From positions 22,088 to 86,087 of the forward strand of contig NZ_BAGJ01000165.1 in NCBI RefSeq assembly GCF_000308775.1: DNA of 64,000 nucleotides. The letters are read 5' to 3'. This DNA is from Nocardia testacea NBRC 100365 (lineage in GTDB: Bacteria; Actinomycetota; Actinomycetes; Mycobacteriales; Mycobacteriaceae). A model generated the notes under the pieces. That model was not told the DNA's origin, searched no databases, and saw nothing but the letters and a program-made list of their open reading frames with translations. The position numbers were made by a program, and so were the translations under genes. How positions within the stretch are numbered: position 1 is the first letter of the stretch; each line of letters starts with the position of its first letter. Positions 57,192-64,000 of this stretch are shown piece after piece.

Positions 57192-59294
57192 TTACTCGCC
57201 GGTCGCCTTGGCGATGATCTCCTTCGACACGTTGGCCGGAACCTCCGCGTACGAATCGAACACCATGGAGTAGTTCGCCCGGCCCTGGGTCTTCGACCGC
57301 AGGTCACCGATGTAACCGAACATCTCCGAGAGCGGAACCAGCGCCTTGACGACACGGGCACCACTGCGTTCCTCCATGGCCTGGATCTGGCCACGGCGGG
57401 AGTTCAGGTCGCCGATCACATCGCCCATGTAATCCTCGGGCGTGGTGACCTCGACCGCCATGAGCGGTTCGAGGATCACCGGACCGGCCTTACGGGCCGC
57501 TTCCTTCAGCGCCTGCGCGCCGGCGATCTTGAACGCCATCTCCGAGGAGTCGACGTCGTGGTACGCACCGTCGAGCAGCAGCACCTTCAGGTTGACCAGC
57601 GGGTAACCGGCGAGCACACCGTACTGCATGGCGTCCTGTGCGCCCGCGTCGACCGAAGGGATGTATTCCTTCGGCACGCGGCCACCGGTGACCTTGTTCT
57701 CGAACTCGTAGGTGGCGCCGTCTTCACCGACGAACGGCTCCAGCGCGATGATGACCTTCGCGAACTGACCCGAACCACCCGTCTGCTTCTTGTGGGTGAA
57801 TTCGAGCTTCTCCACCTTCTTGGTGATCGTCTCGCGGTAGGCCACCTGCGGCTTGCCGACGTTCGCCTCGACCTTGAATTCGCGCTTCATCCGGTCGACC
57901 AGGATGTCCAGGTGCAGCTCGCCCATACCGCCGATGACGGTCTGGCCGGTCTCCTGGTCCAGCTTCACCGTGAAGGTCGGGTCCTCTTCGGCGAGCTTCT
58001 GGATCGCGGTGCCCAGCTTCTCCTGGTCGGACTTGGTCTTGGGCTCGATGGAGACCTCGATGACCGGGTCCGGGAAGGTCATGGACTCCAGCACGATCTG
58101 GTTGTTCGGATCGCACAGGGTGTCGCCGGTGGTGGTGTCCTTCAGGCCGATGACCGCGTAGATGTGGCCGGCGCTGACCTGGGGTACCGGGTTCTCCTTG
58201 TTGGAGTGCATCTGGAACAGCTTGCCCAGCCGCTCCTTCTTGCCCTTGGTCGCGTTGATGACCTGGGCGCCGGAGTCGACCTTGCCCGAGTAGACGCGGA
58301 CGTAGGTCAGCTTGCCGAAGAACGGGTGCACCGCGATCTTGAACGCCAGGGCCGCGAACGGCTCGTCGGCGCTCGGCTTACGGGTGATGACCTCGTCTTC
58401 CTTGCCGGGCACGTGGCCCTGCACGGATTCGACGTCCAGCGGCGAGGGCAGGTAGTCCACCACGGCGTCGAGCATGGGCTGCACGCCCTTGTTCTTGAAC
58501 GCAGAACCACACAGCACCGGGTACAGCTCGGAGTTGACCGTCAGCTTGCGAATGGCGCCCTTGATCTCGTCGATCGAGAGCTCCTCGCCGCCGAAGAACT
58601 TCTCCAGCAGGGCCTCGTCCGATTCGGCGACGGTCTCGAGCAGCTCCTGGCGGTACTGCTCGGCCTTCTCCTGCAGATCGGCCGGGATCTCCTGGACCTC
58701 GTACTTCTCACCCAGCTTGGTTTCGCCGGTCCAGACCTTCGCGTTCATCTCGACCAGGTCGACGATGCCCTCGAAGGAATCCTCCGCGCCGATCGGCAGC
58801 TGGATGACCAGCGGCTTGGCGCCGAGGCGGTCCTTGATGGTCTGCACGGTGAAGTAGAAGTCGGCACCGAGCTTGTCCATCTTGTTGACGAAACAGATCC
58901 GCGGCACGTCGTACTTGTCCGCCTGCCGCCACACCTGCTCGGACTGCGGTTCCACGCCCTCCTTGCCGTCGAAGACGGCAACGGCGCCATCGAGAACCCG
59001 CAGGCTGCGCTCCACCTCGACGGTGAAGTCCACGTGGCCCGGGGTGTCGATGATATTGATCTGATTCTGGTTCCAGAAGCAGGTCACCGCCGCGGAGGTG
59101 ATGGTGATACCGCGCTCCTGCTCCTGCTCCATCCAGTCGGTGGTCGACGCCCCGTCATGGGTTTCGCCGATCTTGTAGTTCACACCGGTGTAGAAGAGGA
59201 TGCGTTCGGTGGTAGTGGTCTTGCCCGCATCGATGTGGGCCATGATGCCGATGTTGCGGACCTTGTTCAGGTCGGTGAGCACGTCCTGTGCCAC
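57192..59294 (-). CDS. fusA: elongation factor G
   Basis: The 700-residue protein is EF-G. G1 AHIDAGKTTTTERIL, DTPGHVDFT, NKMDKLGADF and the later domains through EVPANVSKEIIAKATGE are all in place. It drives ribosomal translocation and recycling. Start GTG at 59294 (MAQDVLTDLNKVRNIG). It lies 129 nt downstream of rpsG in the str operon. Confidence 0.99.
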   Translation of the reverse strand: MAQDVLTDLNKVRNIGIMAHIDAGKTTTTERILFYTGVNYKIGETHDGASTTDWMEQEQERGITITSAAVTCFWNQNQINIIDTPGHVDFTVEVERSLRVLDGAVAVFDGKEGVEPQSEQVWRQADKYDVPRICFVNKMDKLGADFYFTVQTIKDRLGAKPLVIQLPIGAEDSFEGIVDLVEMNAKVWTGETKLGEKYEVQEIPADLQEKAEQYRQELLETVAESDEALLEKFFGGEELSIDEIKGAIRKLTVNSELYPVLCGSAFKNKGVQPMLDAVVDYLPSPLDVESVQGHVPGKEDEVITRKPSADEPFAALAFKIAVHPFFGKLTYVRVYSGKVDSGAQVINATKGKKERLGKLFQMHSNKENPVPQVSAGHIYAVIGLKDTTTGDTLCDPNNQIVLESMTFPDPVIEVSIEPKTKSDQEKLGTAIQKLAEEDPTFTVKLDQETGQTVIGGMGELHLDILVDRMKREFKVEANVGKPQVAYRETITKKVEKLEFTHKKQTGGSGQFAKVIIALEPFVGEDGATYEFENKVTGGRVPKEYIPSVDAGAQDAMQYGVLAGYPLVNLKVLLLDGAYHDVDSSEMAFKIAGAQALKEAARKAGPVILEPLMAVEVTTPEDYMGDVIGDLNSRRGQIQAMEERSGARVVKALVPLSEMFGYIGDLRSKTQGRANYSMVFDSYAEVPANVSKEIIAKATGE

Positions 59295-59423
59295 GGAAAT
59301 CTTCCCCGCTCGTAGCTAGTTGGGATTCTCGCCGACGACCTGTAGCGGCCGTCATCTGTTGTCAAAGGCGGAAGCCGAGCTTCCGTACGCCTCCCGAGCC
59401 CGTAGCGTTGGGCCGGGCAGACA

Positions 59424-59894
59424 TCACCAGCGGTAGTGCGCGAAGGCCCGGTTGGACTCGGCCATCTTGTGAGTGTCCTCGCGACGTTTCACCGAGGCAC
59501 CCAGACCGTTGCTGGCATCGAGCAGTTCGTTGGCCAGGCGCTCGACCATGGTCTTCTCCCGGCGGGCCCGGGAGAAGTTGACCAGCCAGCGCAGGGCCAG
59601 GGTGTTGGCGCGGCCGGGACGGACCTCGACCGGCACCTGGTAGGTGGCGCCACCGACGCGGCGGGGCTTGACCTCGAGCGACGGCTTGACGTTGTCCAGC
59701 GCGCGCTTGAGCGTGACGACGGGATCGGTGCCCGTCTTCTCACGCGCCTGCTCCAGCGCACCGTAGACGATGCGTTCGGCCGTGGACTTCTTGCCGTCGA
59801 GCAGGATCTTGTTGACCAGCTGCGTCACCAGCGGCGACCCGTAGACCGGGTCGTTGATCAGCGGACGCTTGGGAGCGGGGCCCTTGCGCGGCAT
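59424..59894 (-). CDS. rpsG: 30S ribosomal protein S7
   Basis: The 156-residue protein begins MPRKGPAPKRPLINDPVYGS and ends in SNRAFAHYRW, the standard length and sequence of S7. It binds the 3' domain of 16S rRNA. It is separated from the rpsL stop by 1 nt. Confidence 0.99.
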   Translation of the reverse strand: MPRKGPAPKRPLINDPVYGSPLVTQLVNKILLDGKKSTAERIVYGALEQAREKTGTDPVVTLKRALDNVKPSLEVKPRRVGGATYQVPVEVRPGRANTLALRWLVNFSRARREKTMVERLANELLDASNGLGASVKRREDTHKMAESNRAFAHYRW

Positions 59895-59895
59895 A

Positions 59896-60270
59896 TCAGC
59901 TCTTCTCCTTCTTGGCGCCGTAACGGCTGCGGGCCTGCTTGCGGTTCTTCACACCCTGGGTATCGAGCGAGCCGCGGATGATCTTGTAACGCACACCCGG
60001 GAGGTCCTTCACACGACCGCCGCGCACGAGCACCATCGAGTGCTCCTGCAGGTTGTGGCCTTCACCGGGGATGTAAGCCGTGACCTCGACCGCGCTGGTC
60101 AGCTTCACACGCGCGACCTTCCGCAGCGCGGAGTTCGGCTTCTTCGGGGTGGTGGTGTACACGCGGGTGCACACGCCACGACGCTGCGGGCTCCCCTTGA
60201 GGGCCGCGGTCTTGGTCTTGGCGACCTTGTCGCGGCGACCCTTGCGGACCAGCTGGTTGATGGTTGGCAT
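59896..60270 (-). CDS. rpsL: 30S ribosomal protein S12
   Basis: The 124-residue protein begins MPTINQLVRKGRRDKVAKTK. It contains TPKKPNSALRK and VRGGRVKDLPGVRY with wild-type lysines at the two positions where streptomycin-resistance mutations arise (Lys43 and Lys88 in usual numbering). GGAAAG precedes the ATG at 60270. It is the first gene of the str operon. Confidence 0.99.
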   Translation of the reverse strand: MPTINQLVRKGRRDKVAKTKTAALKGSPQRRGVCTRVYTTTPKKPNSALRKVARVKLTSAVEVTAYIPGEGHNLQEHSMVLVRGGRVKDLPGVRYKIIRGSLDTQGVKNRKQARSRYGAKKEKS

Positions 60271-60679
60271 ATACCGGCTTTCCTTTTATCGGTTATGGCG
60301 GTGTCAGGGCTGTTCATCGAGCTTTCACCCGCACGTCCAACCACGTTTCTCGCGTCCCGAGGTCGGGCGTGTCGCGCGCAGTTCAGGGCCCGATTTACAG
60401 GCACGCTGGAATCGTCAGCCGCTCTCGCTGGCCTACGTCTACGCTCGAACTTGCCCGTATCCTTCCGGGCACAGCGGTCCACTGTACTCGGGCGTAGTGA
60501 ATAGGGTCAAAACCGGGGTGATGTTGTGATATGGCGGGCCGGTATCGGCCCCTCGGATTCCGGCTCTCGACCCCTCCCGGGCAGTCTCGCGTTCCCTTCT
60601 CAACCGCCGGGCAACGCCGCTTGTTCCCGGGCCCACCCGGCTTCGCGGGGCGGATACCGCGCCACGAATCGGCACCGCA
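60271..60679. other. 409-nt leader/promoter region upstream of rpsL
   Basis: No gene is seen on either strand despite overlapping open frames. The region should hold the str-operon promoter(s) and leader; an AT-richer patch near 60490-60535 is the likeliest promoter core. No attenuator hairpin was convincing by eye. Confidence 0.5.
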
Positions 60680-61243
60680 CTACCGGGCGATATTGAGTGT
60701 CAGTTCGAGCAGTTTCTTGGCGGCGGCACACGGGTCGGCCGTGCCGCCCGAGGAGTTCACCCACCAGCCGATCACCCCCGAGTCGGCGGCACTCGCGGTC
60801 ATCCCGCACGAATTGGGGTCGTTCGGCCGGCGGACCTCCAGCGCGATCGTCCCCTGCACGGTGGTCTTGGTGCTGGTGTAACCGAGTTTGTCGTTGGTCG
60901 CCTGTTCGGTGCGCAACGACCCGTTCTCGTACCAGTTCAGCGTGAGCATTCCGGACCCGCCACCGATATCCCACATGCAGACCGCTCCGAAGAACGAATC
61001 GCTGATATAGGTGTTGCCACCCAGCGCGTCGATGATCTGCTGGTCGGTGACCACATCGCATTCGCGGAGCAGTTTGTCGATCTGGTCGGTATTCACCGAT
61101 TCGCCGCCGCCGACGGGTAGCGCGGTCCCTTGGACGGTACTGCCGCAGCCGGCGCCGAGCACCGCGACCACCAGCAGGACCAGTGTGGCGGCGGCGGTAC
61201 GCAATCGCCGGTGGCGGACTCGCAGACGTCGCATCCTCTTCAC
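60680..61243 (-). CDS. DUF3558-type lipoprotein
   Basis: The 187-residue protein begins VKRMRRLRVRHRRLRTAAAT and has a signal peptide with lipobox VLGAGC. The mature domain (NTDQIDKLLRECDVVTDQQI, AVCMWDIGGGSG, DPCAAAKKLLELTL) fits the nocardial DUF3558 family with paired cysteines. The GTG at 61243 overlaps the upstream stop (GTGA); ATG at 61234 is the alternative. Function is unknown; it is cell-envelope located. Confidence 0.8.
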   Translation of the reverse strand: MKRMRRLRVRHRRLRTAAATLVLLVVAVLGAGCGSTVQGTALPVGGGESVNTDQIDKLLRECDVVTDQQIIDALGGNTYISDSFFGAVCMWDIGGGSGMLTLNWYENGSLRTEQATNDKLGYTSTKTTVQGTIALEVRRPNDPNSCGMTASAADSGVIGWWVNSSGGTADPCAAAKKLLELTLNIAR

Positions 61244-61770
61244 CCCAGCCGCTCGATGGTCAGTTCCGCCAGCGCCCGGCTGCGATCGCACGGGTTGCCA
61301 CGGTCGGTGCTGAACGAACCCAGGGAGGTCGACCATTCGAAGAAGTCGTCGTCGAGCTGGACTGCGAGATCGCAGATGGTACCGGTGGGATCGAGTGCCG
61401 CGAACCCGTTGCGGCCCCCGACGGTGATCGGTTCCGGCGGCCGGCCGTGCGTGGTGACCCAGGCCTTCTCCCTTTCCAGGGGGCTGCCGCGATAGGAGGC
61501 GAAAGTGATCGAGGCGCCGCCCAGTCCGCCCGACTGCCAGTTGCAGCCGACCGCGTTCTTGTACGACTGGACGATCTGCCGCAGGCCCCCTATATCTCGT
61601 ACCTCGTTATCGGTGACATGTCCGCATTCCCCCACGAACGGACCGAGCGCGGCCACTTTCGGCGCCGGACCGCGCGGCCCGTCGGCTTCCTCGGAGCCCT
61701 GGTCGGAACCGCAGCCCGTCAGAGCAAATGCCGCGGTTAACCCGAGGACTATCGCCGACCTGATCCGCAT
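61240..61770 (-). CDS. DUF3558-type lipoprotein
   Basis: The 176-residue protein has signal peptide MRIRSAIVLGLTAAFALTGC with a clear lipobox. A DUF3558-like domain follows: GECGHVTDNEVRDIGGLRQI, VGCNWQSGGLGG, NPCDRSRALAELTIERL. The cysteine pattern matches the downstream gene, which it overlaps by 4 nt. The two are tandem paralogues and could form a heterodimer on the membrane surface. Confidence 0.8.
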   Translation of the reverse strand: MRIRSAIVLGLTAAFALTGCGSDQGSEEADGPRGPAPKVAALGPFVGECGHVTDNEVRDIGGLRQIVQSYKNAVGCNWQSGGLGGASITFASYRGSPLEREKAWVTTHGRPPEPITVGGRNGFAALDPTGTICDLAVQLDDDFFEWSTSLGSFSTDRGNPCDRSRALAELTIERLG

Positions 61771-61876
61771 GCCGTGCACAATACCGACGAAAGATCGCCC
61801 CCGGCGGCGATGCAGGTCGCCGGTGGTTTCCGGCGGTCCGGCCCGCGGCTCGCGCGCCGCGGGCCGGGCGCCGCGT

Positions 61877-62851
61877 TCAGCGAATTGTGACCACGACCTT
61901 GCCGGTGGCGGCGCGCTGCTCGAGCGAGGCCACCGCCTGCGCGGCCTGCTCCAGCGGGAACAGCACCGCCTGCGGCGGGGCGATCTTGCCGGCCGCGAAC
62001 AGCGGCTCGACCTCGGCCCACTGCTCGGCCAGGTAGCCCGGGTGCGAGAGCATCCATTCACCCCAGCCCGCGCCGACGACCTCGACGTTCTTCAGCAGCA
62101 GGCGGTTGACCTTCACCGTCGGGATGTCGCCGCCGGTGAAGCCGACCACCAGCAGCCGGCCGCCCCGGGCCAGCGAGCGGATGCTGTCGGTGAAGCGGTC
62201 ACCGCCGACCGGGTCGAGCACGATATCCACCCCGCGGTTGTCGGTGAGTTCTTTGACCCGGTCCAGCCAGCCGTCGGTGAGCACGACGTCGGTGGCACCG
62301 TGCGCGCGGGCGATCTCGGCCTTCTCCTCGGTGCTCACCACCGCGATCACCCGCCCGGCGCCCAGTGCGCCCGCCAGCCGCAGGGTGGAGGTGCCGATTC
62401 CGCCGGCCGCCCCGTGGACCAGCACGGTTTCGCCGTCGGCGAGGCGGCCGCGATTGCGCAGGCAGAAGTGGACGGTGAGATCGTTGAAGAGGATCCCGGC
62501 GCCGGCCTCGAAGGAGATGTTGTCCGGCAGTTTGAACACCATCTCGGCGGCGGTGGTGGTGACCTCGGCCATGGCGTTGCCGAGCATGGTGAGCGCGCAG
62601 ACCCGGTCACCGGGTTTCACATGCGACCCCTCGGGTGCCTCGCGCACCACGCCGGCGACCTCGCCGCCGACCACGTACGGCATGGGCGGCTTCATCTGGT
62701 AGAGCCCACGGGTCATCAGTACGTCGGGGAAGGCCACCCCGGCGGCGTGCACATCGATCACCACGCCGCCGGGCAGCGGCTGCGGTTCCGGGATGTCGAC
62801 GATCTCGATCGCTTCCGGTCCGTCGAGTTTGCTGACCTGAGCTGCGCGCAT
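61877..62851 (-). CDS. NADPH:quinone oxidoreductase-like medium-chain reductase
   Basis: The 324-residue zinc-free MDR protein has the GroES-like N-terminus (MRAAQVSKLDGPEAIEIVDI), the NADPH Rossmann motif HGAAGGIGTSTLRLAGALGA, and no structural zinc cysteines. It resembles QorA-type reductases of quinones or enones. ATG at 62851 begins at the conserved N-terminus; a longer reading is not supported. It is divergent from the ESX-type genes. Confidence 0.87.
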   Translation of the reverse strand: MRAAQVSKLDGPEAIEIVDIPEPQPLPGGVVIDVHAAGVAFPDVLMTRGLYQMKPPMPYVVGGEVAGVVREAPEGSHVKPGDRVCALTMLGNAMAEVTTTAAEMVFKLPDNISFEAGAGILFNDLTVHFCLRNRGRLADGETVLVHGAAGGIGTSTLRLAGALGAGRVIAVVSTEEKAEIARAHGATDVVLTDGWLDRVKELTDNRGVDIVLDPVGGDRFTDSIRSLARGGRLLVVGFTGGDIPTVKVNRLLLKNVEVVGAGWGEWMLSHPGYLAEQWAEVEPLFAAGKIAPPQAVLFPLEQAAQAVASLEQRAATGKVVVTIR

Positions 62852-63102
62852 ATGCCGGCCTCTCTGTTCGCGACCGGCGGCTATAGAGACGCACCAGTCG
62901 ATATGTACCAATCCACCCGTCCTCATCAACTTAATCGGCACCACCGGCCCGAGTCCATCCCCGCCCGGGGACGGACCGGTTCGCGCCGGCATCGGCGGCC
63001 ACGCCGCGCCGCTCGATCACGCCGGTCGAGCGCACCTCGTGGAACACACGCTTTTGTTAGGCTCGGCCGCGAGAGCAACGGGCGGGAATCCTCGGGGGAC
63101 AG

Positions 63103-63435
63103 ATGAACGAAGAGACGAGCGCACCCGGCGCGACGGTCCGGGTCGATCCCGGCCTCCTGCGCGGATTCGCCGGACGGCTCGACACCGAGGCCGACGCGGT
63201 CACCGCACTCGACGCCACCGGGATCCTCGCCGCCGCGGCCACCGCGCTACCCGGCACCGGCTTCGAACCGCCCGCCCGGCGCGCCGCCGATCTCACCGCG
63301 TCCTGCCTGCATCGGGTGGGCCAGCGACTCAGCATCATCGCCGATACTCTGCGCACCGGCGCGGGCGACTACGAGATGACCGAAGCGGAGGTCACCGAGG
63401 CGCTCACCACCGTGGGGTTGGAGACCGCGGTATGA
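63103..63435 (+). CDS. ESX/EspC-like type VII secretion-associated small protein
   Basis: The 110-residue helical protein reads GATVRVDPGLLRGFAGRLDT and later SCLHRVGQRLSIIADTLRTG, ending DYEMTEAEVTEALTTVG. This is the pattern of the T7SS EspC-like family (two helices, YxxxD/E-type end in YEMTE). GGGGGA lies upstream of the ATG. It overlaps the next gene by ATGA and is probably its secretion partner. Confidence 0.75.
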   Translation: MNEETSAPGATVRVDPGLLRGFAGRLDTEADAVTALDATGILAAAATALPGTGFEPPARRAADLTASCLHRVGQRLSIIADTLRTGAGDYEMTEAEVTEALTTVGLETAV

Positions 63436-64000
63436 CCCTCACCATCGGCAATGTCGAACAGTGGCAGACCGATCACCTCACCGCGGCCGCCACGCACGCC
63501 ACCACACTGGCCGGCCGGCTCGACCAGCTCACCGGTACCGCGGTCACCGATACCCGGGCGATGAACTGGTCCGGGCCCGCCGGCGCCGCCGCGAACACTC
63601 GCATGGACACCGAGCGCACCCGCACCGGTGCGGTGAGCGCGGCGCTGCTGAAGCTCGACACCGCGCTGCGGGCGGAAGTAACCAATCTGATCGAGGCCAG
63701 GAACAAGGTCCTGCTGCTGCGCGATACCGCCCGCGATACCGCGCAACCACCGCTGCCGGCGTTCGAGGTCGCCGACGACGGCACCGTCGGCGCCGGAGCA
63801 CGAATCGACTACCTGCGCCGGGCCGCCGGAGATTCCGCCGATTCGCCCGAGATGCAGCGCACCGAACTGGCCCAGCGACTGGTGGCGGCCTCGCATCAGT
63901 GGCATATCGTGAACGCCCTGAAGACCGCCGAGGACACGGCGGCCCGGGCCGCCACCCAGGTACAGCAGGCGGTCACCGAACTCGAGAACGCGTACACCAT
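63432..64000 (+). CDS. WXG-type protein, N-terminal part (truncated by window edge)
   Basis: 189 complete codons lie in the window and the frame runs off the right edge. The start MTLTIGNVEQWQTDHLTAAA, with Trp46-Ser-Gly48 in MNWSGPAG between two helices, is a WXG100-like hairpin. More helices follow (EVTNLIEARNKVLLLRDTAR). Proteins that begin like this and continue past 190 residues are often ESX-secreted toxins or LXG/PPE-like effectors; the C-terminal domain is not visible. It is coupled to the EspC-like gene. Confidence 0.7.
   Translation, partial: MTLTIGNVEQWQTDHLTAAATHATTLAGRLDQLTGTAVTDTRAMNWSGPAGAAANTRMDTERTRTGAVSAALLKLDTALRAEVTNLIEARNKVLLLRDTARDTAQPPLPAFEVADDGTVGAGARIDYLRRAAGDSADSPEMQRTELAQRLVAASHQWHIVNALKTAEDTAARAATQVQQAVTELENAYT

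Noticed and set aside
55860..59315. 1151-codon open frame antisense to fusA and tuf
   Set aside because: fusA and tuf on the other strand are certain, and GC-rich third positions keep the antisense frame open. The antisense product has no recognisable domain.
1..64000. CRISPR arrays, tRNA/rRNA genes, insertion sequences, prophage
   Set aside because: No spaced direct repeats other than the mceA VNTR, no cloverleaf or rRNA sequence, and no transposase, integrase or terminal repeats were seen.

Overview
The window looks like the chromosome of a mycolic-acid actinomycete, most likely Nocardia or a close relative. The evidence is the high GC content with strong GC bias at third codon positions, a full mce/yrbE operon, a mycofactocin precursor gene, ESX-type small proteins, paired DUF3558 lipoproteins, and the rpsL-rpsG-fusA-tuf string. 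No rRNA, tRNA, CRISPR array or insertion sequence was recognised.

Layout. 1-17.8 kb is a steroid-catabolism block. The minus strand carries two 3-ketosteroid dehydrogenases, a ketosteroid isomerase with all three catalytic residues, a small four-cysteine protein and an HsaD-like hydrolase. Divergent from these is a Baeyer-Villiger monooxygenase that closely resembles steroid (progesterone) monooxygenase, followed by a PadR regulator. Further on come a family IV esterase, an SDR, an IclR regulator, and a minus-strand kshA-hsaA-hsaC operon that ends in two strong hairpins. Together these could cut the side chain of a C21 (pregnane) steroid: BVMO to a 17-acetate, esterase to a 17-hydroxysteroid, SDR to a 17-ketone. 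Delta-1 dehydrogenation, 9-alpha hydroxylation and meta-cleavage would then open rings B and A. Inside this block, 7.9-9.9 kb is a lower-GC patch with a phosphotransferase-fold gene, a frame-disrupted ORF and the remnant of a second padR gene.

18.2-29.4 kb holds a tandem-TetR (Mce3R-like) regulator and a complete mce operon: two small membrane proteins, yrbEA, yrbEB, mceA-F and an Mce-associated protein, nearly all translationally coupled. It is a plausible lipid or steroid importer for the pathway next to it. 29.6-36.8 kb is mixed: an MpaB/DUF2236 protein, a virginiamycin B lyase homologue, a fragment of an AhpD-type gene, a sugar ABC importer without its ATPase, and a DUF234-type AAA ATPase behind a striking AT-rich palindrome.

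37.5-44.3 kb holds an unusual mycofactocin locus: mftA, a single ORF that fuses MftB to MftC, a terminator, then mftF and mftG, with mftD and mftE absent. Next to it are a TetR gene and a KshB-like reductase preceded by a match to the KstR operator. 44.5-50.1 kb carries an FAD oxidoreductase/MFS pair under a divergent LysR gene, a glutamate racemase-like gene and a ferredoxin reductase. 50.3-55.8 kb has an SPW protein, a long disordered protein, and a WYL regulator divergent from a flavin monooxygenase. 55.9-60.3 kb is the housekeeping str operon. The window ends with two lipoproteins, a quinone oxidoreductase and the start of an ESX-substrate pair.
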